From assembly GCA_020205615.1 (NCBI GenBank), contig CM035153.1:78530040-78594039 (forward strand): a DNA stretch of 64,000 nt, in the 5' to 3' direction. The stretch comes from Panax quinquefolius (Eukaryota > Streptophyta > Magnoliopsida > Apiales > Araliaceae). Positions 1-10,689 of the stretch are shown here, piece after piece (the first letter of the stretch is position 1; each line of letters starts with the position of its first letter). Under the pieces are notes generated by a model. It was given only the letters and a program-made list of their open reading frames with translations, had not been told where the DNA came from and made no database searches. The position numbers and the translations under genes were made by a program.

Positions 1-976
1 TTTAACTTGGCTTTTTGGTCATTTTTTAGCAACTTCCCTCTACAAAGATCTGATCTGATGACTATGGTGATGCTTGGGAGTTAAAAGCATGTCATGTGCT
101 ACCTTGGAACTTGCAATGGTGACTCCTAACCTACTTGTGAGCTAGTTAGGTTTGTTTAGTAACTTAATTAGGCTTTAATCTTCACTAATCTTGATTAGGG
201 TTTTGTTTCTAATGCTTAGGAATGTTAAGTAATGTTAATTAGTACCTAATTGAAGTTTACTAACCATGATTAGGTGTTAATATAATATAATTAGGGTTTA
301 ATTTATGAATTAGGGTTAGGGTTTTGCTAATTAGGGTTTGTTAATCTAGGGTTGTTAACATAAATTCTCACTAATCCTAACAAGCACGAAAAGCGTTTTG
401 TCAGTTTAAGCACGACAATGCAACTTTTCGAAATAATTTTACCAAAAAGTCCGAATATAGAAAAAAATTTAATCACGAGGTGTCAAGCACGACGTTTTTT
501 GGACAAAAATTTATTTAGTCAAATTTGTAAAACAAAGTATATATTAACATATAACACATTCAGAACGGAGAAATTTTAGTTATATAATGGGATTTTACAC
601 TTACGAGTCTTATTAGGGTTTTGGGTTTTTACATGTAACTTATCTAGTCAACATTTGATTCTTATCCACAAACTATACACATAAAAATTTACTGTTCACA
701 TATATGATAACATATACCGACTCGTAGACACTTATATATTTAACCATGATAATTCTTCACAAGAATTTTAAATCCGCCAAAATCTTATACCTCATTACCA
801 GACTATCACTTACAGTCTACCAAATTATTCAAGTCTTGTCAAAAAAATTGAAATTCTTAAAATTTCTTTATAGAACTGCCAATTCCATACACTTATTTTC
901 AATCTAGGTTCTAATATTTAACCTTAAATCAATCAATTATGATTTTAAAAATTTTCTAAATTCTCTGGTTGTCACA
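1..976 (-). mobile_element. Partial long LTR (element W), 5' end of a minus-strand LTR
   Basis: On the minus strand an LTR start (TGTGACAACCAGAG) lies at 976, directly preceded by a purine-rich tract at 977-1006, as expected for a 3' LTR. The LTR runs leftward and out of the window. Positions about 640-740 closely match 8800-8900, inside the other W copy, which supports the assignment. TTAGGGTTT-type motifs recur at about 190-360. No coding sequence is visible. The far end is not in the window, so LTR length and target duplication cannot be read. Confidence 0.6.
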
Positions 977-1006
977 TTCACCCCTTCTTCCAAGAATTTC
1001 TTCCCC
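977..1006 (-). other. Polypurine tract of element W
   Basis: On the minus strand this is a G/A-rich run ending in GAAGGGGTGAA directly before the LTR start at 976. That is the position and composition of the plus-strand primer of an LTR retrotransposon. It fixes W's orientation as minus. Confidence 0.55.
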
Positions 1007-1140
1007 GAAATTCATCTTACACCTTACACCATACTGTTTACACCATTCATACTATTGCCTCTCATTTTCCCAAAGGTTTTATTGAAATTCATCCGTAAAC
1101 CGTAATAACTTACGGACGTAGTGGGTGATTAGCCCGTTAG
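1007..1140 (-). mobile_element. W internal region with X-type LTR fragment, left of solo LTR V
   Basis: Non-coding. From about 1077 the sequence resembles the X-element LTR at 11060-11110: the 'taacttacgg ... gtgatcagcccgtta' block is shared. The match continues at 3875 after removal of solo LTR V, so V interrupted a continuous X-like segment. Whether this is a separate X-type insertion or part of W is not clear. Confidence 0.45.
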
Positions 1141-2361
1141 TGTAAGACCGAAATTTTTTTAAATAAAAGGAATTTCCTTTATTTATTATTTTGAAATAGT
1201 AAGGGTTGATTTGATTAATGTGGATAGTTAAGGGTTAAATACATAAATATTTCAAAATAAGCAAGTGGTTATAAAATATTCATTTTTGTCGGGAATATTC
1301 GTTTGGTCGTGGAATATTAAATGCTTTGTCGGGGAATATTAAATGCGACCAGTAGCGACCATGTGTGGGCCCCATAACGGAAAGCGATTGGATGAAGAAA
1401 GCGACAAATATAAGTTGGTCGAAAATAGCAGCGTAGTTATTACAATTAAGATTGTTGGAATACCCGGTGGTTAAAATACAAGATGTCTGGCGTGGTTGCA
1501 CAAAGAGCTATTACTCAGATTGCAGTACAAGATTGTTGAATTATTGATCCTTACGTAAGAAGGCACTACTCAATAATTTTTACGGTGAATTCTTATTCAA
1601 TATTTTATTTTATTGATTCAATAATTCTTTGCGTTGATATTTTATATTATTGTTGTTCAATAATTGTCTTTGCACATTATCTCCATTATCGGATCAATAA
1701 TTCATATTATTTAAATAATATTATTAGATAGCATTATTGGCAATGTTTAGAAAGTTACATCAAGGAGAGGTTTGGTCACCTAATTGCGGCGCCCGAGAAG
1801 GAGAAATCCTTATCGGAAAGCCCCCTCTTTCGGGAGCTACTGGTCATCATAATTGTGATTACGTAATATTATTTGTGAATAATTAATTATTGATTCATAT
1901 GATAAAGAAATATTTATTTTATGTGGATATAAATGATGGATTTATTTATGTGGTTATAAATGAAGAAATTATTGTTGAGGTGTTTTATCGATATTTTACA
2001 GTTGGAGGTATTAAAAATTAAATCGGGGTTTTGAGATATATTATGGGATTATAATTTTTAATCCAACCGTTGGATTGTGGTAATTTTTGGGTATGTTATA
2101 CATACATAAGTTGAGTATATGTCCACAAATTTTGAGCGAATTAAAATGCACGAATGATTTGTTATGAATTTTAAGAGGTGTCTCGATTAGGAAATTAGGG
2201 TTATAATTGATTTTGGTGGAAAATTCTAGAATTGAGTGGGCCCCACTTGTGGTTGGTGAAGAAATGTGCTGAATTTTATTTCAAATGTGGTGGGTGGCAA
2301 TAGTAGCAGGTAAAGCCATCAGGTAGAAGGTCAAGTCTGCTTCGGCGGGCTAATATTTTCC

Positions 2362-2369
2362 TATAAATA
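2362..2369 (+). promoter_or_regulatory. TATA box of solo LTR V
   Basis: TATAAATA in the context CCTATAAATAGAGG, followed about 45 bases later by a CT-rich tract (TTTTCTCTCTTTCTCTCTC). This is the usual look of a plant LTR promoter and leader start. It would put U3 at 1141 to about 2395. Confidence 0.6.
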
Positions 2370-2655
2370 GAGGGCTAAGTTAGAATTGAAAATCACACCA
2401 GAAACAAAGTTTTCTCTCTTTCTCTCTCTATATTGTTGAGCGTATTTTGTGAGTATTTAGATACTTTGAGAGAGTTCAATTGATAAGTTTCATCAAAGAT
2501 CACTTGAGCCTTTTCCTCCCAAGTCTTGATTCTTTGAGGTAAGGGATAGTAAGGGATATTATTTTTTTTTCGTAATGATATTATTTCTTCAATATCATTA
2601 TGTTGAAATGTTGATCCGAAGTTTTTATCAAATTTGGAATTTTTTTCATGTCGGG

Positions 2656-2848
2656 GTTACTATTCATGAGTTACTATTCACGAGTTACTATTCATGAGTT
2701 ACTTATTCACGAAGTTACTATTCACGAGTACTATTCATGAAGCGTGAAAATGTTTTTGTGGAATTTCTATCTTTTGGTGTTTGAGTTACTATTCACGTAT
2801 ACGACTATTCACGATATCTGGACTATTCACGAATACGGACTTATTCAA
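2656..2848 (+). repeat. Short tandem repeat, ~15-bp unit GTTACTATTCA(C/T)GA
   Basis: About six near-tandem copies of GAGTTACTATTCACGA-like units occur at 2656-2742, with three or four more degenerate copies (ACTATTCACGA) at 2785-2835. They lie in the transcribed part of solo LTR V, downstream of its TATA box. Confidence 0.8.
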
Positions 2849-3088
2849 TAGAAAAATGAAAATTTTTCTTTTAAATCTAAAATATCTATATTCGGATACT
2901 AGCTTTGATTGTATCCATGTTTTGATCATTCTTGAATTTTACACCATTGTGATTATTTTTGGGGTATTGTTGGACATGGATAAAACAAAGTACGAATCCT
3001 TAATCCTTAATCCTTGTCATTTTGTTTCTTTGGATTCGTTCTTTAAAAATATTTTTCATCATCCTCGGTCTTAAATGATGATATTATT

Positions 3089-3329
3089 GAATATCTTTGG
3101 CACAGTAGTGCAAAGATGAATGATTTCTGAAGAATATCTTTGGCCCGTAGTGAAAAAGATGAATGATTTGAAGAATATCTTTGGCTTTGTAGTGCAAAGA
3201 TGAGCAGTGTTGAGATGAACATGACCGAGGCGATTAATATCTTTGGCACTGTAGTGCAAAGATGAGCAGTGTTTAAATGAACATGACCAATGATGAATAT
3301 CTTTGCTTCTGTAGTGCAAAGATGAATAT
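3089..3329 (+). repeat. Tandem repeat, five units of 40-63 bp
   Basis: Five units each begin AATATCTTTGG(C), followed by GTAGTGCAAAGATGA and a variable tail. Two neighbouring units share an extra GAACATGACC segment, so units expanded by local duplication. The block lies in the distal part of solo LTR V. It is not CRISPR: units are contiguous and there are no unique spacers. Confidence 0.85.
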
Positions 3330-3874
3330 TTGATTCGGATGTATATTGATTGTTATTTGAGGGGATAAAAGATAGAGCGATGAACTTTTAAATTCATACA
3401 TAGAAGATAGTAGTTTGCATTCTCTACTTAACTCTTCTAATGAATTATTATTTCAGCTGCGAATATTGATTGAAAATTTGTTGTCTATTCAGATTCTATT
3501 AAATTTTTCCTGTTGAAGACTAACGATAATTTGTTGTATATTATCTTAGTCATAATATTCTTTCTTGAGCTAGTTGAGCTCACCCTTTTCCTTTTGTTCC
3601 ATTCTTCTCGGGGAGGCGAGAATATAGCGCGAGTGCAGTCTGGGGTATGGAATGAAGGTTTTAGAAAGGATTGTTTAGTAGTCCTCACCATTTTGTAAAA
3701 TAATGTATCAATAAATGTGATGAGGATTTATGTGAGTATAAATATTGTCAGAAGATAATATTTGTATTTAAACTCTGATTTCTTGTTGTAATAATAAAGT
3801 TGTAGTTGTTTTACTGCCATGTATTGACAACTCGAATGGGTGATGTATACCTATTTTGGGGGCGTCACAGTTAG

Positions 3875-4431
3875 GCCCTGTACTGATCAAGTATTGCTGG
3901 TCGGAACCATTTTCTTGTTCCTCTTATCCGCCTTGGGTGCATAAAATTTTCGTATCTCAGTCTTATCGGATTCCACACCAAAATAATTTAGTTCGGGAAA
4001 ATTCTTTCAATGAACACTTAGATTTTTCATAAAATTAGTCTAGCTGAATCGAATAGCGTAGACTCATATCAATAATCAATTTCAATCGATTTACGAATGT
4101 GTATAGCCAAACGCCGTTGGCAAAATAAATTTTTGAAAATATTTTTGAGAATGACGTCATGATGTCATACTGTATTAACAGTCCGTTTGAGGATGCCGTC
4201 ATTGTATGACTTTGTCATAACACATCAGACAATAGTGGAACAATGATTTTTTGGATCGAATTCACACTAAGAATTCCTGTATTTATAACTCTATCAACTT
4301 TTTATCATCTCTCTTTTAAGTTACATGGTACATAAGTGATAAATAAAAATATATTTTGATATTTCAAATCATTATCGTCTAAATAGAAACAAGTAGCGTA
4401 GACTATACTTTAAACTGTTCAAAAATCATTA

Positions 4432-4473
<42 letters not shown>

Positions 4474-5447
4474 CAAAAGCACATAGTGCGTATTTAACTT
4501 GATATCAAAATTTGAAGTCTAGCATAGCTAGGAATTTTGGAAAACTTATGTCTCCACTAATAATCATTTGCTTAAACAGTCTATCTATTCCTATTATCCT
4601 CAATACTCCACTCCATTCACACATGACTATTCCCAGTTCGTTAAACCACACTCATGAGTTCAGGAACTTTCCACAATCATATGAGTTTAAGAACTTATCC
4701 TAGTCAGACCTTTGGCGTCCATTCGTTGAGGGGTTCATAAACATTTCATATAACCATGAGTCACAAACGTAACATAAGTATGAGTTTTACGAACTCGTAC
4801 TTAACCTTATATTCTCTACATATAACCTATCTATTTGTTATATACATGAGAAAGGAATCACCCTTTTAACATGTATATAGTAAATAGCGCGACACAAACA
4901 TTTCAATGATTATTAGTGCCAGAAACTAAGTGGTTATTACACCAAGTACAATTCAACTCGTATACGAAGAATCATACAACTCAGCTACTAACATGAGTCC
5001 TTAATTGAAATCCCCACCCAATCTTAGCTCCCTTCTCAAGACGAATTTCATTCAACTCATATTCATAATCATTTCCTGAATCTGTACCAATTCATAGTAC
5101 AACTTTCATACAAGATTCTTTCCGTAAACTTTTCAATCATTAGATTAATTCTTTTCCCTGCTATCACCTTATCAGATCACGGGGTGATCTCATCGTATAT
5201 ATTATGATTCATTTCTATACTATGATCGTTTTATTTTATGATCTCCTATCCCTGTACTTTTAGTCTTTTAGACTCTATCTATTCATCACTACTGTTCACC
5301 TTTATTATCAAAGTTAGGGAACTCTTTATCTTTACAACTTACCGAGATTCATCTTTGAATCTTACCAACTAACTAACTCTATGTGAGTTAGATCTTATCC
5401 TAATCACTGCGGTTATTAGTCTCAAGTATTCCTACCTAAGGTTCATA
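3875..5447 (-). mobile_element. Non-coding internal region between solo LTR V and the W PBS
   Basis: About 1.6 kb with no credible gene. The first ~300 bases continue the X-type LTR similarity interrupted by V: they correspond to 11117-11310, including the 'tccgcc..tgg..cataaa' and 'aatagc(g/a)tagac' blocks. The remainder is AT-rich with no domain I recognise. The 63-aa frame at 4512-4703 has no supporting features. Confidence 0.4.
4436..4471. repeat. (TA)n microsatellite
   Basis: About 18 TA dinucleotides in a row in otherwise AT-rich retroelement debris. Confidence 0.95.
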
Positions 5448-5468
5448 ACCAACAGCTTGGATACCAAC
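5448..5468 (-). other. Probable primer-binding site of element W
   Basis: The minus strand reads TTGGTATCCAAGC immediately after the LTR end (…GGGGCTTTCACA at 5469). The first seven bases TGGTATC match the initiator-Met tRNA primer site used by the other elements here; the rest differs. It identifies 5469 rightward as a minus-strand 5' LTR. Confidence 0.5.
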
Positions 5469-8400
5469 TGTGAAAGCCCCAAATTTGGGTCCCAAATCAC
5501 CAAGGATCTGGTACAATCATTCTATAAATATTGCGAAAGATATAAACATAAATTGTTTATACAATAAACTTTACACACTTTTCCCCATGGTCGAGTAACC
5601 TTAACTTATACACAACTCATAACTTGTCAAATATATAACATTATTATCGTACAATATTATTACAAATCTAGGTGCACACATTAACTTAAAGCTGGAACTG
5701 TCTTTAACCTTTTCTTGTATCCGACGTATTCGCTTTAATCTGCAATGTTTATCATGATATAGCAAGGGTGAGCAATAATGTTGCCCAGTAAGTATAAATT
5801 TATTTAAGGATATATCATGATTGAAAGAGTTTGAATAATAAGCTGGCTATAATTCTTTAATATAGTTGAGAACTAGCATGAACAAACTTGCATAGCTGAA
5901 GAACATTTAACATGAACATATCAATTATATTTGGACCGAATGGTAATGAAGGTGATCATCCTTTCATACCTGATTAATACATGCAATATGTACAGAGTAC
6001 AATTTAACAATTCTTAGAAATGGCAATCAGCAATGATTAACCATAATTATATTTGAATGAAACAACTCGAGATCGAGTTAAGGAAAAACTTGCATGTTCG
6101 GTCGATTACTGTTACGAAATTTATTAAGCTTTGACTGAAGACCTAATATATAAATAATATCGATATAAAAATTAGAATAATATCATCACAGTATTTTAAA
6201 TAACCTAAACACATTAACATATAACCCTATCAATCTATACATCACATAAAACATAACCTCAAGTCAAATTTTTCTTTAATAAAGATTCGAGTTGAATAAT
6301 TCTGACATCCCGACGGCTTAGTCGGATAAATATCGAGTTTAAGTTCAATTAAACTTTGCCTAACACTTAACAATTATCTTAGATAATTTTATTATCAATC
6401 AAAAAAAATTTCATAATCTTGTAATAATTTTCGGATAATTATTACCATTTATCATAATTTTTCAATCACTTATATCATATTTATATAATATAAATACTAC
6501 ATTAATCTCTTATCATTAATATTTATTTAATATTAATTATTAATGAAAATCATATCATAATATTATAATATATTTATAATGTCACAAAGTATTTTAATAC
6601 TTTAAAATCATATTTATATGATTTTTAAATGATTAAATTCATTATTCGATAATTACTAATAATATTATAATATTAATATTTTTTCATGACAAAATATCAT
6701 AAGTTATATTTTATAACTCAAAATATTTTTCTAACCCTTAAATCATTTTATGATTTTTAAAGTATAAATACTATTTTTCCATAATTTATTTAATATATTC
6801 ATTAAATAAATCAATTACCATTAATATTAATTTATTAATGAAATTCATCACAAAACATCAAAATTTATTAGAAATAACTTAAAATATTTTCTAACACCAT
6901 AATATAATTTTTCATGATTTTTCCAATATTAAAATAATTTTTAAATAATTTATTTAATATTATAATTAAATAAATTAAATATCATTTATATTTCAAAAAT
7001 ATTAAATATTTATGAAATATACTCAAAGTAATTAAAAACCTATTTTTGGACTTTAAAATAATTTTTAGGAATTTAATATTAATTTTTAATAATTAAAAAC
7101 CATTTTTTTCTATTTAATAAATAAAATAATTGATTTTAGAAATAAACTGTCTCTAAAAGGGCCCTATAGCGACAGAACCGTCGCTATAGGTGTTCTTGAG
7201 CCTAAACCCAGAAACTTTGTCAGTCATTAAGTGGGCATGTTTGACCATTGATAGATCTTTGGTCATTCTGTTTCTGGACTTCCTAAAGTGTTAGAATTGT
7301 AGTACTAATGTAATAATATAATCCCAATCAAGTTTCATGGCAATCCTACATAATAACATAAAGATATAGGCCTCCAAAAATCATGTCAGGCCTGTTCTTC
7401 ATTTTCTGGGTTACCCAAAAATGAAGAACAATGCAGGGTCCTTACTTTGAGCCTTTAAATCTTTGCTTTCCAGGCTTGGTTTTTATGTTTTATTGGTTCA
7501 ATAGTGTAGTTCTTGTGTCAAAGAACAACAACAAATTATCAGATCAACTTAGCAACATCATAACAGTAAGATCTAGGTCGGTCAAAATCTTGTCAGAATC
7601 GTGTTCTTGAAAAATATGGGGTTTCCAGATTTCTTCCCAGACAGTTGGTCAATGTTGGTTTAACCTTAATTATCTATGATTTTAGTTAAGATCTAAGTGA
7701 TCTAATGGTTTAGATGTGTAGTTCTTATACTAGAGTACAACATAACAACAACAACTTGGCCAAACTAACAAACAACAGCAAGATTCATGGCCCTAAAAGT
7801 CACTGTCAGACAATTCTGGAAATCTGGGTTGCCCAAAAATCCAGTTGGTCATGGTCAGTCAACCATGTTTGACTGCTTATATCTTGAGATCTACACATGA
7901 TCTTGCCCTGGTTCTAGTTCCAAATCATAGACAACATGGCATACTATGGATCTATAACTTCAAACACCATAAATCTTTAACACACAAGAATCTAAGAGCC
8001 CTGACATTGGCTTGTCATACCTTAAAATTAGGGTTCTTGGTCAGTTCTAAAACTTGATTTTCTGGCTTCTAGATGTTATGGATCTATGATGTAACATCGT
8101 AGATCACTAAATAACATCCTTAAACACACTTCTAAACAACAAACAACAACATCAAACATGAAATCACATGATTTTTATAAGGCTAGGGTTTTATACCTTT
8201 ATGCTTGATCTTTGATTTTCTGATCCTTGATCTGTTTCTTGGAAGGCTAATAGTTGATAATGGTTTTTTTTCTCACTCTTTATTACTCTAGATTTCGAAA
8301 TAGAGAGAGAGAGAGAAAAGGCTTGGTAAGTTTGCTAAGTAAAGTGAGATTTTTACTTAAGTTAAATATTTTATACTTTTGAATCCATGGCCACAAATGT

Positions 8401-8937
8401 TGCTAAGTGTCCAAGATATCAGATTTGGTAAGATATTTACACACATGGGATAAACTTGAGTCATGACTCAAAAGATTTTATAAAATCTTTTACTTATGTT
8501 TTAAGTAAAAGGGTATTTTGGTCATTTCGCATTCACTAAGGGCAATTTTGTCTTTTCCCCTATAACTTGAAGGGCATTTTGGACATTTCAATTTTATTCC
8601 ATAACATTTAACACTTAGCCAATTAAACTTAACTTTTGAATTCCCAAATTAGGGTTTTGAATATCTGAATTAGGGTTTTGGATTCCTAGAACTAGAATTA
8701 AGGTTTCCAGACGTATCGTTAGGGTTTCTAACAGTTCATTAGATTTTTCCAACTTAATCACCATATTCATATCATGAATTTAGGGTTTATCACCTATGTA
8801 ACTTATCTGGTCAACATTTGATTCTTATCCACAAACTATACACATAAAAATTTACTATTCACATATATGATCACATATACCGACTCGTATACACTTATAT
8901 AATGACTCGTATACACTTAGATACTTTTAGTTTTTTT
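5469..8937 (-). mobile_element. 5' LTR of element W, truncated at its outer end
   Basis: The 3' end on the minus strand is GGGGCTTTCACA at 5469, next to a PBS. It shares block order with the X LTR: the 'agcaagg(g/a)tgagca...gcccag(t/c)aagta' block near 5760-5795, a conserved inverted repeat at 7163-7190 followed by GTGTTCTTGAG, and teloboxes near 8650-8790. It is therefore a diverged relative of X. It should continue about 240 bases further to a TGTGACAACC start (compare 740-976). Instead it breaks off at a TA repeat near 8940 and abuts an inverted X-type LTR fragment. The 70-aa frame at 7845-8057 is not supported. Confidence 0.6.
7163..7190. repeat. Perfect 11-bp inverted repeat (hairpin) in the W LTR
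   Basis: Arms CCTATAGCGAC (7163-7173) and GTCGCTATAGG (7180-7190) are perfectly complementary around a 6-base loop. The same element recurs in imperfect form in the X LTR at 13051-13077, and its right arm survives at 18717-18727. Confidence 0.9.
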
Positions 8938-8959
8938 TTATATATATATATATATATAC
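8938..8959. repeat. (TA)n tract at an LTR-LTR junction
   Basis: A short run of T then about nine TA units separates W-type LTR sequence on the left from X-type LTR sequence in the opposite orientation on the right. Confidence 0.8.
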
Positions 8960-9796
8960 CTATTGACCCCAGTATGTATATGATAACAAAGAGTCGTATA
9001 CAGATTTACCTATTGACCGATTGCCTATCTGATTTAAAAATGTTGTTGAATATGATAAAACCTTTTGTATCCAATCAAATTATTTTGGTTGGTTTCGGAC
9101 TAAGTATGAACATCCGATCAAGGAAAACTTTTATCGCCCAAAGCGATGAGTGGACGATATATCGTTCTTGTATGTAGTATTGATCAATACTGAGGCATAA
9201 TGAATTTGATCACCCCCGTGCGTAAGTAGTAAGTTATAACAGTTCTTGGATGAAGTTACGCTAAACCTATTCGAAAATTGAGAACAATGTTCATAGTATG
9301 TCACCTTAACCCTATTTATTGTAAGTACGTAGTTTCAAAAATTTGATAGAGAGTTGTTATGTTATTATTATTGGTTCAGATTACTTCACAACTTTTGATT
9401 TGTTGTAGAAGGGTAGTATAAAGAAAAAATTTAATCCTTTCAGCTAATATTTATAATTTTTATTACTTACTGGGCACTCAAATGCTCATCCTTGCTTAAA
9501 TTAAATGTTTTCAGTTAAGTATGATCAACTAGAGGGCTCTGCCAGGAACAAAGGGAAAAGAAAGCTGTCAAAATAAGTTGAATTATCTTATGTAATAACT
9601 AGACTTAAATAAGATGATGATATTTATTATCTATTATGTAATGAAATGTTTTAAGGTCACATACCTGGGATTTAGACAACTCTGATATGTAATTAAGTTT
9701 GATATTTATGACAAAATTATTATTATTCCGCCCAAAGAAATGGTATCATGAAGCACTGGATTCGGGTTTCAAGTACCTGAATTTGGGGGCGTTACA
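8960..9796 (+). mobile_element. 3' fragment of an X-type LTR, plus orientation
   Basis: The sequence is the reverse complement of the first part of the X LTR. It ends AATTTGGGGGCGTTACA at 9796, matching 10431 onward inverted. It also contains the GATCACCCCCGTGCG block near 9210 and the GGGCACTCAAATGCTCATCCTTGC block near 9474, both inverted relative to X. Only about 0.84 kb of a roughly 4.9-kb LTR is left. No TSD or coding sequence is seen; the 91-aa frame at 8902-9177 spans the junction and is not a gene. Confidence 0.7.
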
Positions 9797-10430
9797 CAAC
9801 CTCACGTGCCTGTCATTTGACGACAAAACATTTTAACATACTCAGTCTTCATTTGAAAACCATACCAACATAGTTTGGCAAAACATTAATAATACTTCAA
9901 TAGATTACAAGAAATCCAACATATCATAAGTCTATCCGAAAGAATTGGCTTTGACTTCATCACACGTCAATTCATGCAAAAGAATAAATGAATTACAAAA
10001 CCTGTCTAGATTAAACATAGACAAGGGTTAGAATACTAGCCTTTAGCGTCTGCTACTGTTATTACACACTCACTTTTAGTCTTTAAGGTCTCTACAATAT
10101 ATGATCACATAACGTAATACATTAGGTCATGAATAAACATACGTGGTTCCTAATGAATCTTACCATTCTTCTCAATCTAATCATGTATTAGATTCATCAC
10201 TATTGGTTCCGGCTTTCCTTATAGTTTACATCGTCATTATCTTTATGTTCAATTCATTATCTTCAACCTTTACTTATCATACTTAAGGTTTAAAATACTT
10301 TAAACAATGCTAAAGTAAGTTAATTAATGTTATAATTTATCCTTAACCAACAACCTTCCTTTTTATCTTTATACCCTTTTTTTCTTTGTCAAAACCCTAA
10401 AAAAATTTATGACTGTGGCTCATCCTTTGT
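9797..10430 (-). mobile_element. Y-element LTR copy R1, left segment
   Basis: From about 9830 this aligns with 23135-23395 joined to 32618-32900: shared blocks include 'ttaacatactcag', 'catagacaagggttagaa' and 'gtctctacaatat..gatcacataacgtaatac'. It is therefore the distal (3') part of the same LTR as R2. Element X is inserted at its right edge. It provides the empty target site that proves the insertion point of copia element A (see 23396). Confidence 0.65.
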
Positions 10431-10607
10431 TGTGACGCCCCCAAATTCAGGTACTTAAAACCCGAACTAGGTGCTTCACGATACCATTTCTATGAGTGGA
10501 ATAATACTAATAATAATAATAACAATAATATAGAATATCAAATTTAATTTACATATTATCGAGTCTTCAAATCCCAAGTCTGAAACCTTTAAACATTCAA
10601 GGTATAT

Positions 10608-10608
10608 G

Positions 10609-10689
<81 letters not shown>
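10608..10689. repeat. (ATA)n trinucleotide microsatellite
   Basis: About 27 contiguous AAT/ATA units near the 3' end of the X LTR. The other LTR has only a few units at the same place (18090-18100), so the array expanded after insertion or was lost from one copy. Confidence 0.95.

Larger units (their letters stand above)
1141..3869 (+). mobile_element. Solo LTR V (2.73 kb), complete with 5-bp TSD
   Basis: Starts TGTAAGACCG and ends GGGGGCGTCACA (TG...CA). It is flanked by the exact duplication GTTAG at 1136-1140 and 3870-3874. Joining the flanks restores the sequence seen at 11097-11120 and 18517-18540 in X-type LTRs, so the insertion boundaries are certain. No PBS, PPT or coding region is attached, so this is a solo LTR left by LTR-LTR recombination. 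It has a TATA box at 2362 in plus orientation, a CT-rich stretch just downstream, two internal tandem-repeat blocks and AATAAA-like signals near 3710 and 3790. The short reading frames at 3043-3319 are only translations of the tandem repeat. Confidence 0.85.

Noticed and set aside
296..360. Interstitial telomere array
   Set aside because: TTAGGGTTT motifs here are scattered and degenerate, not contiguous TTTAGGG repeats; they are telobox-type LTR motifs.
3043..3319. Two minus-strand frames with repeated YSAKDI/QRYS-like words
   Set aside because: They are translations of the 40-63-bp tandem repeat inside solo LTR V; repeated peptides come from the DNA repeat.
3089..3329. Possible CRISPR-like array
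   Set aside because: Repeat units are contiguous with degenerate variable tails, no unique spacers, and the context is a plant LTR.
8902..9177. 91-aa plus-strand frame
   Set aside because: It starts in a W LTR, runs through a TA microsatellite and ends in an inverted X-type LTR fragment, so it is an accident of the junction.
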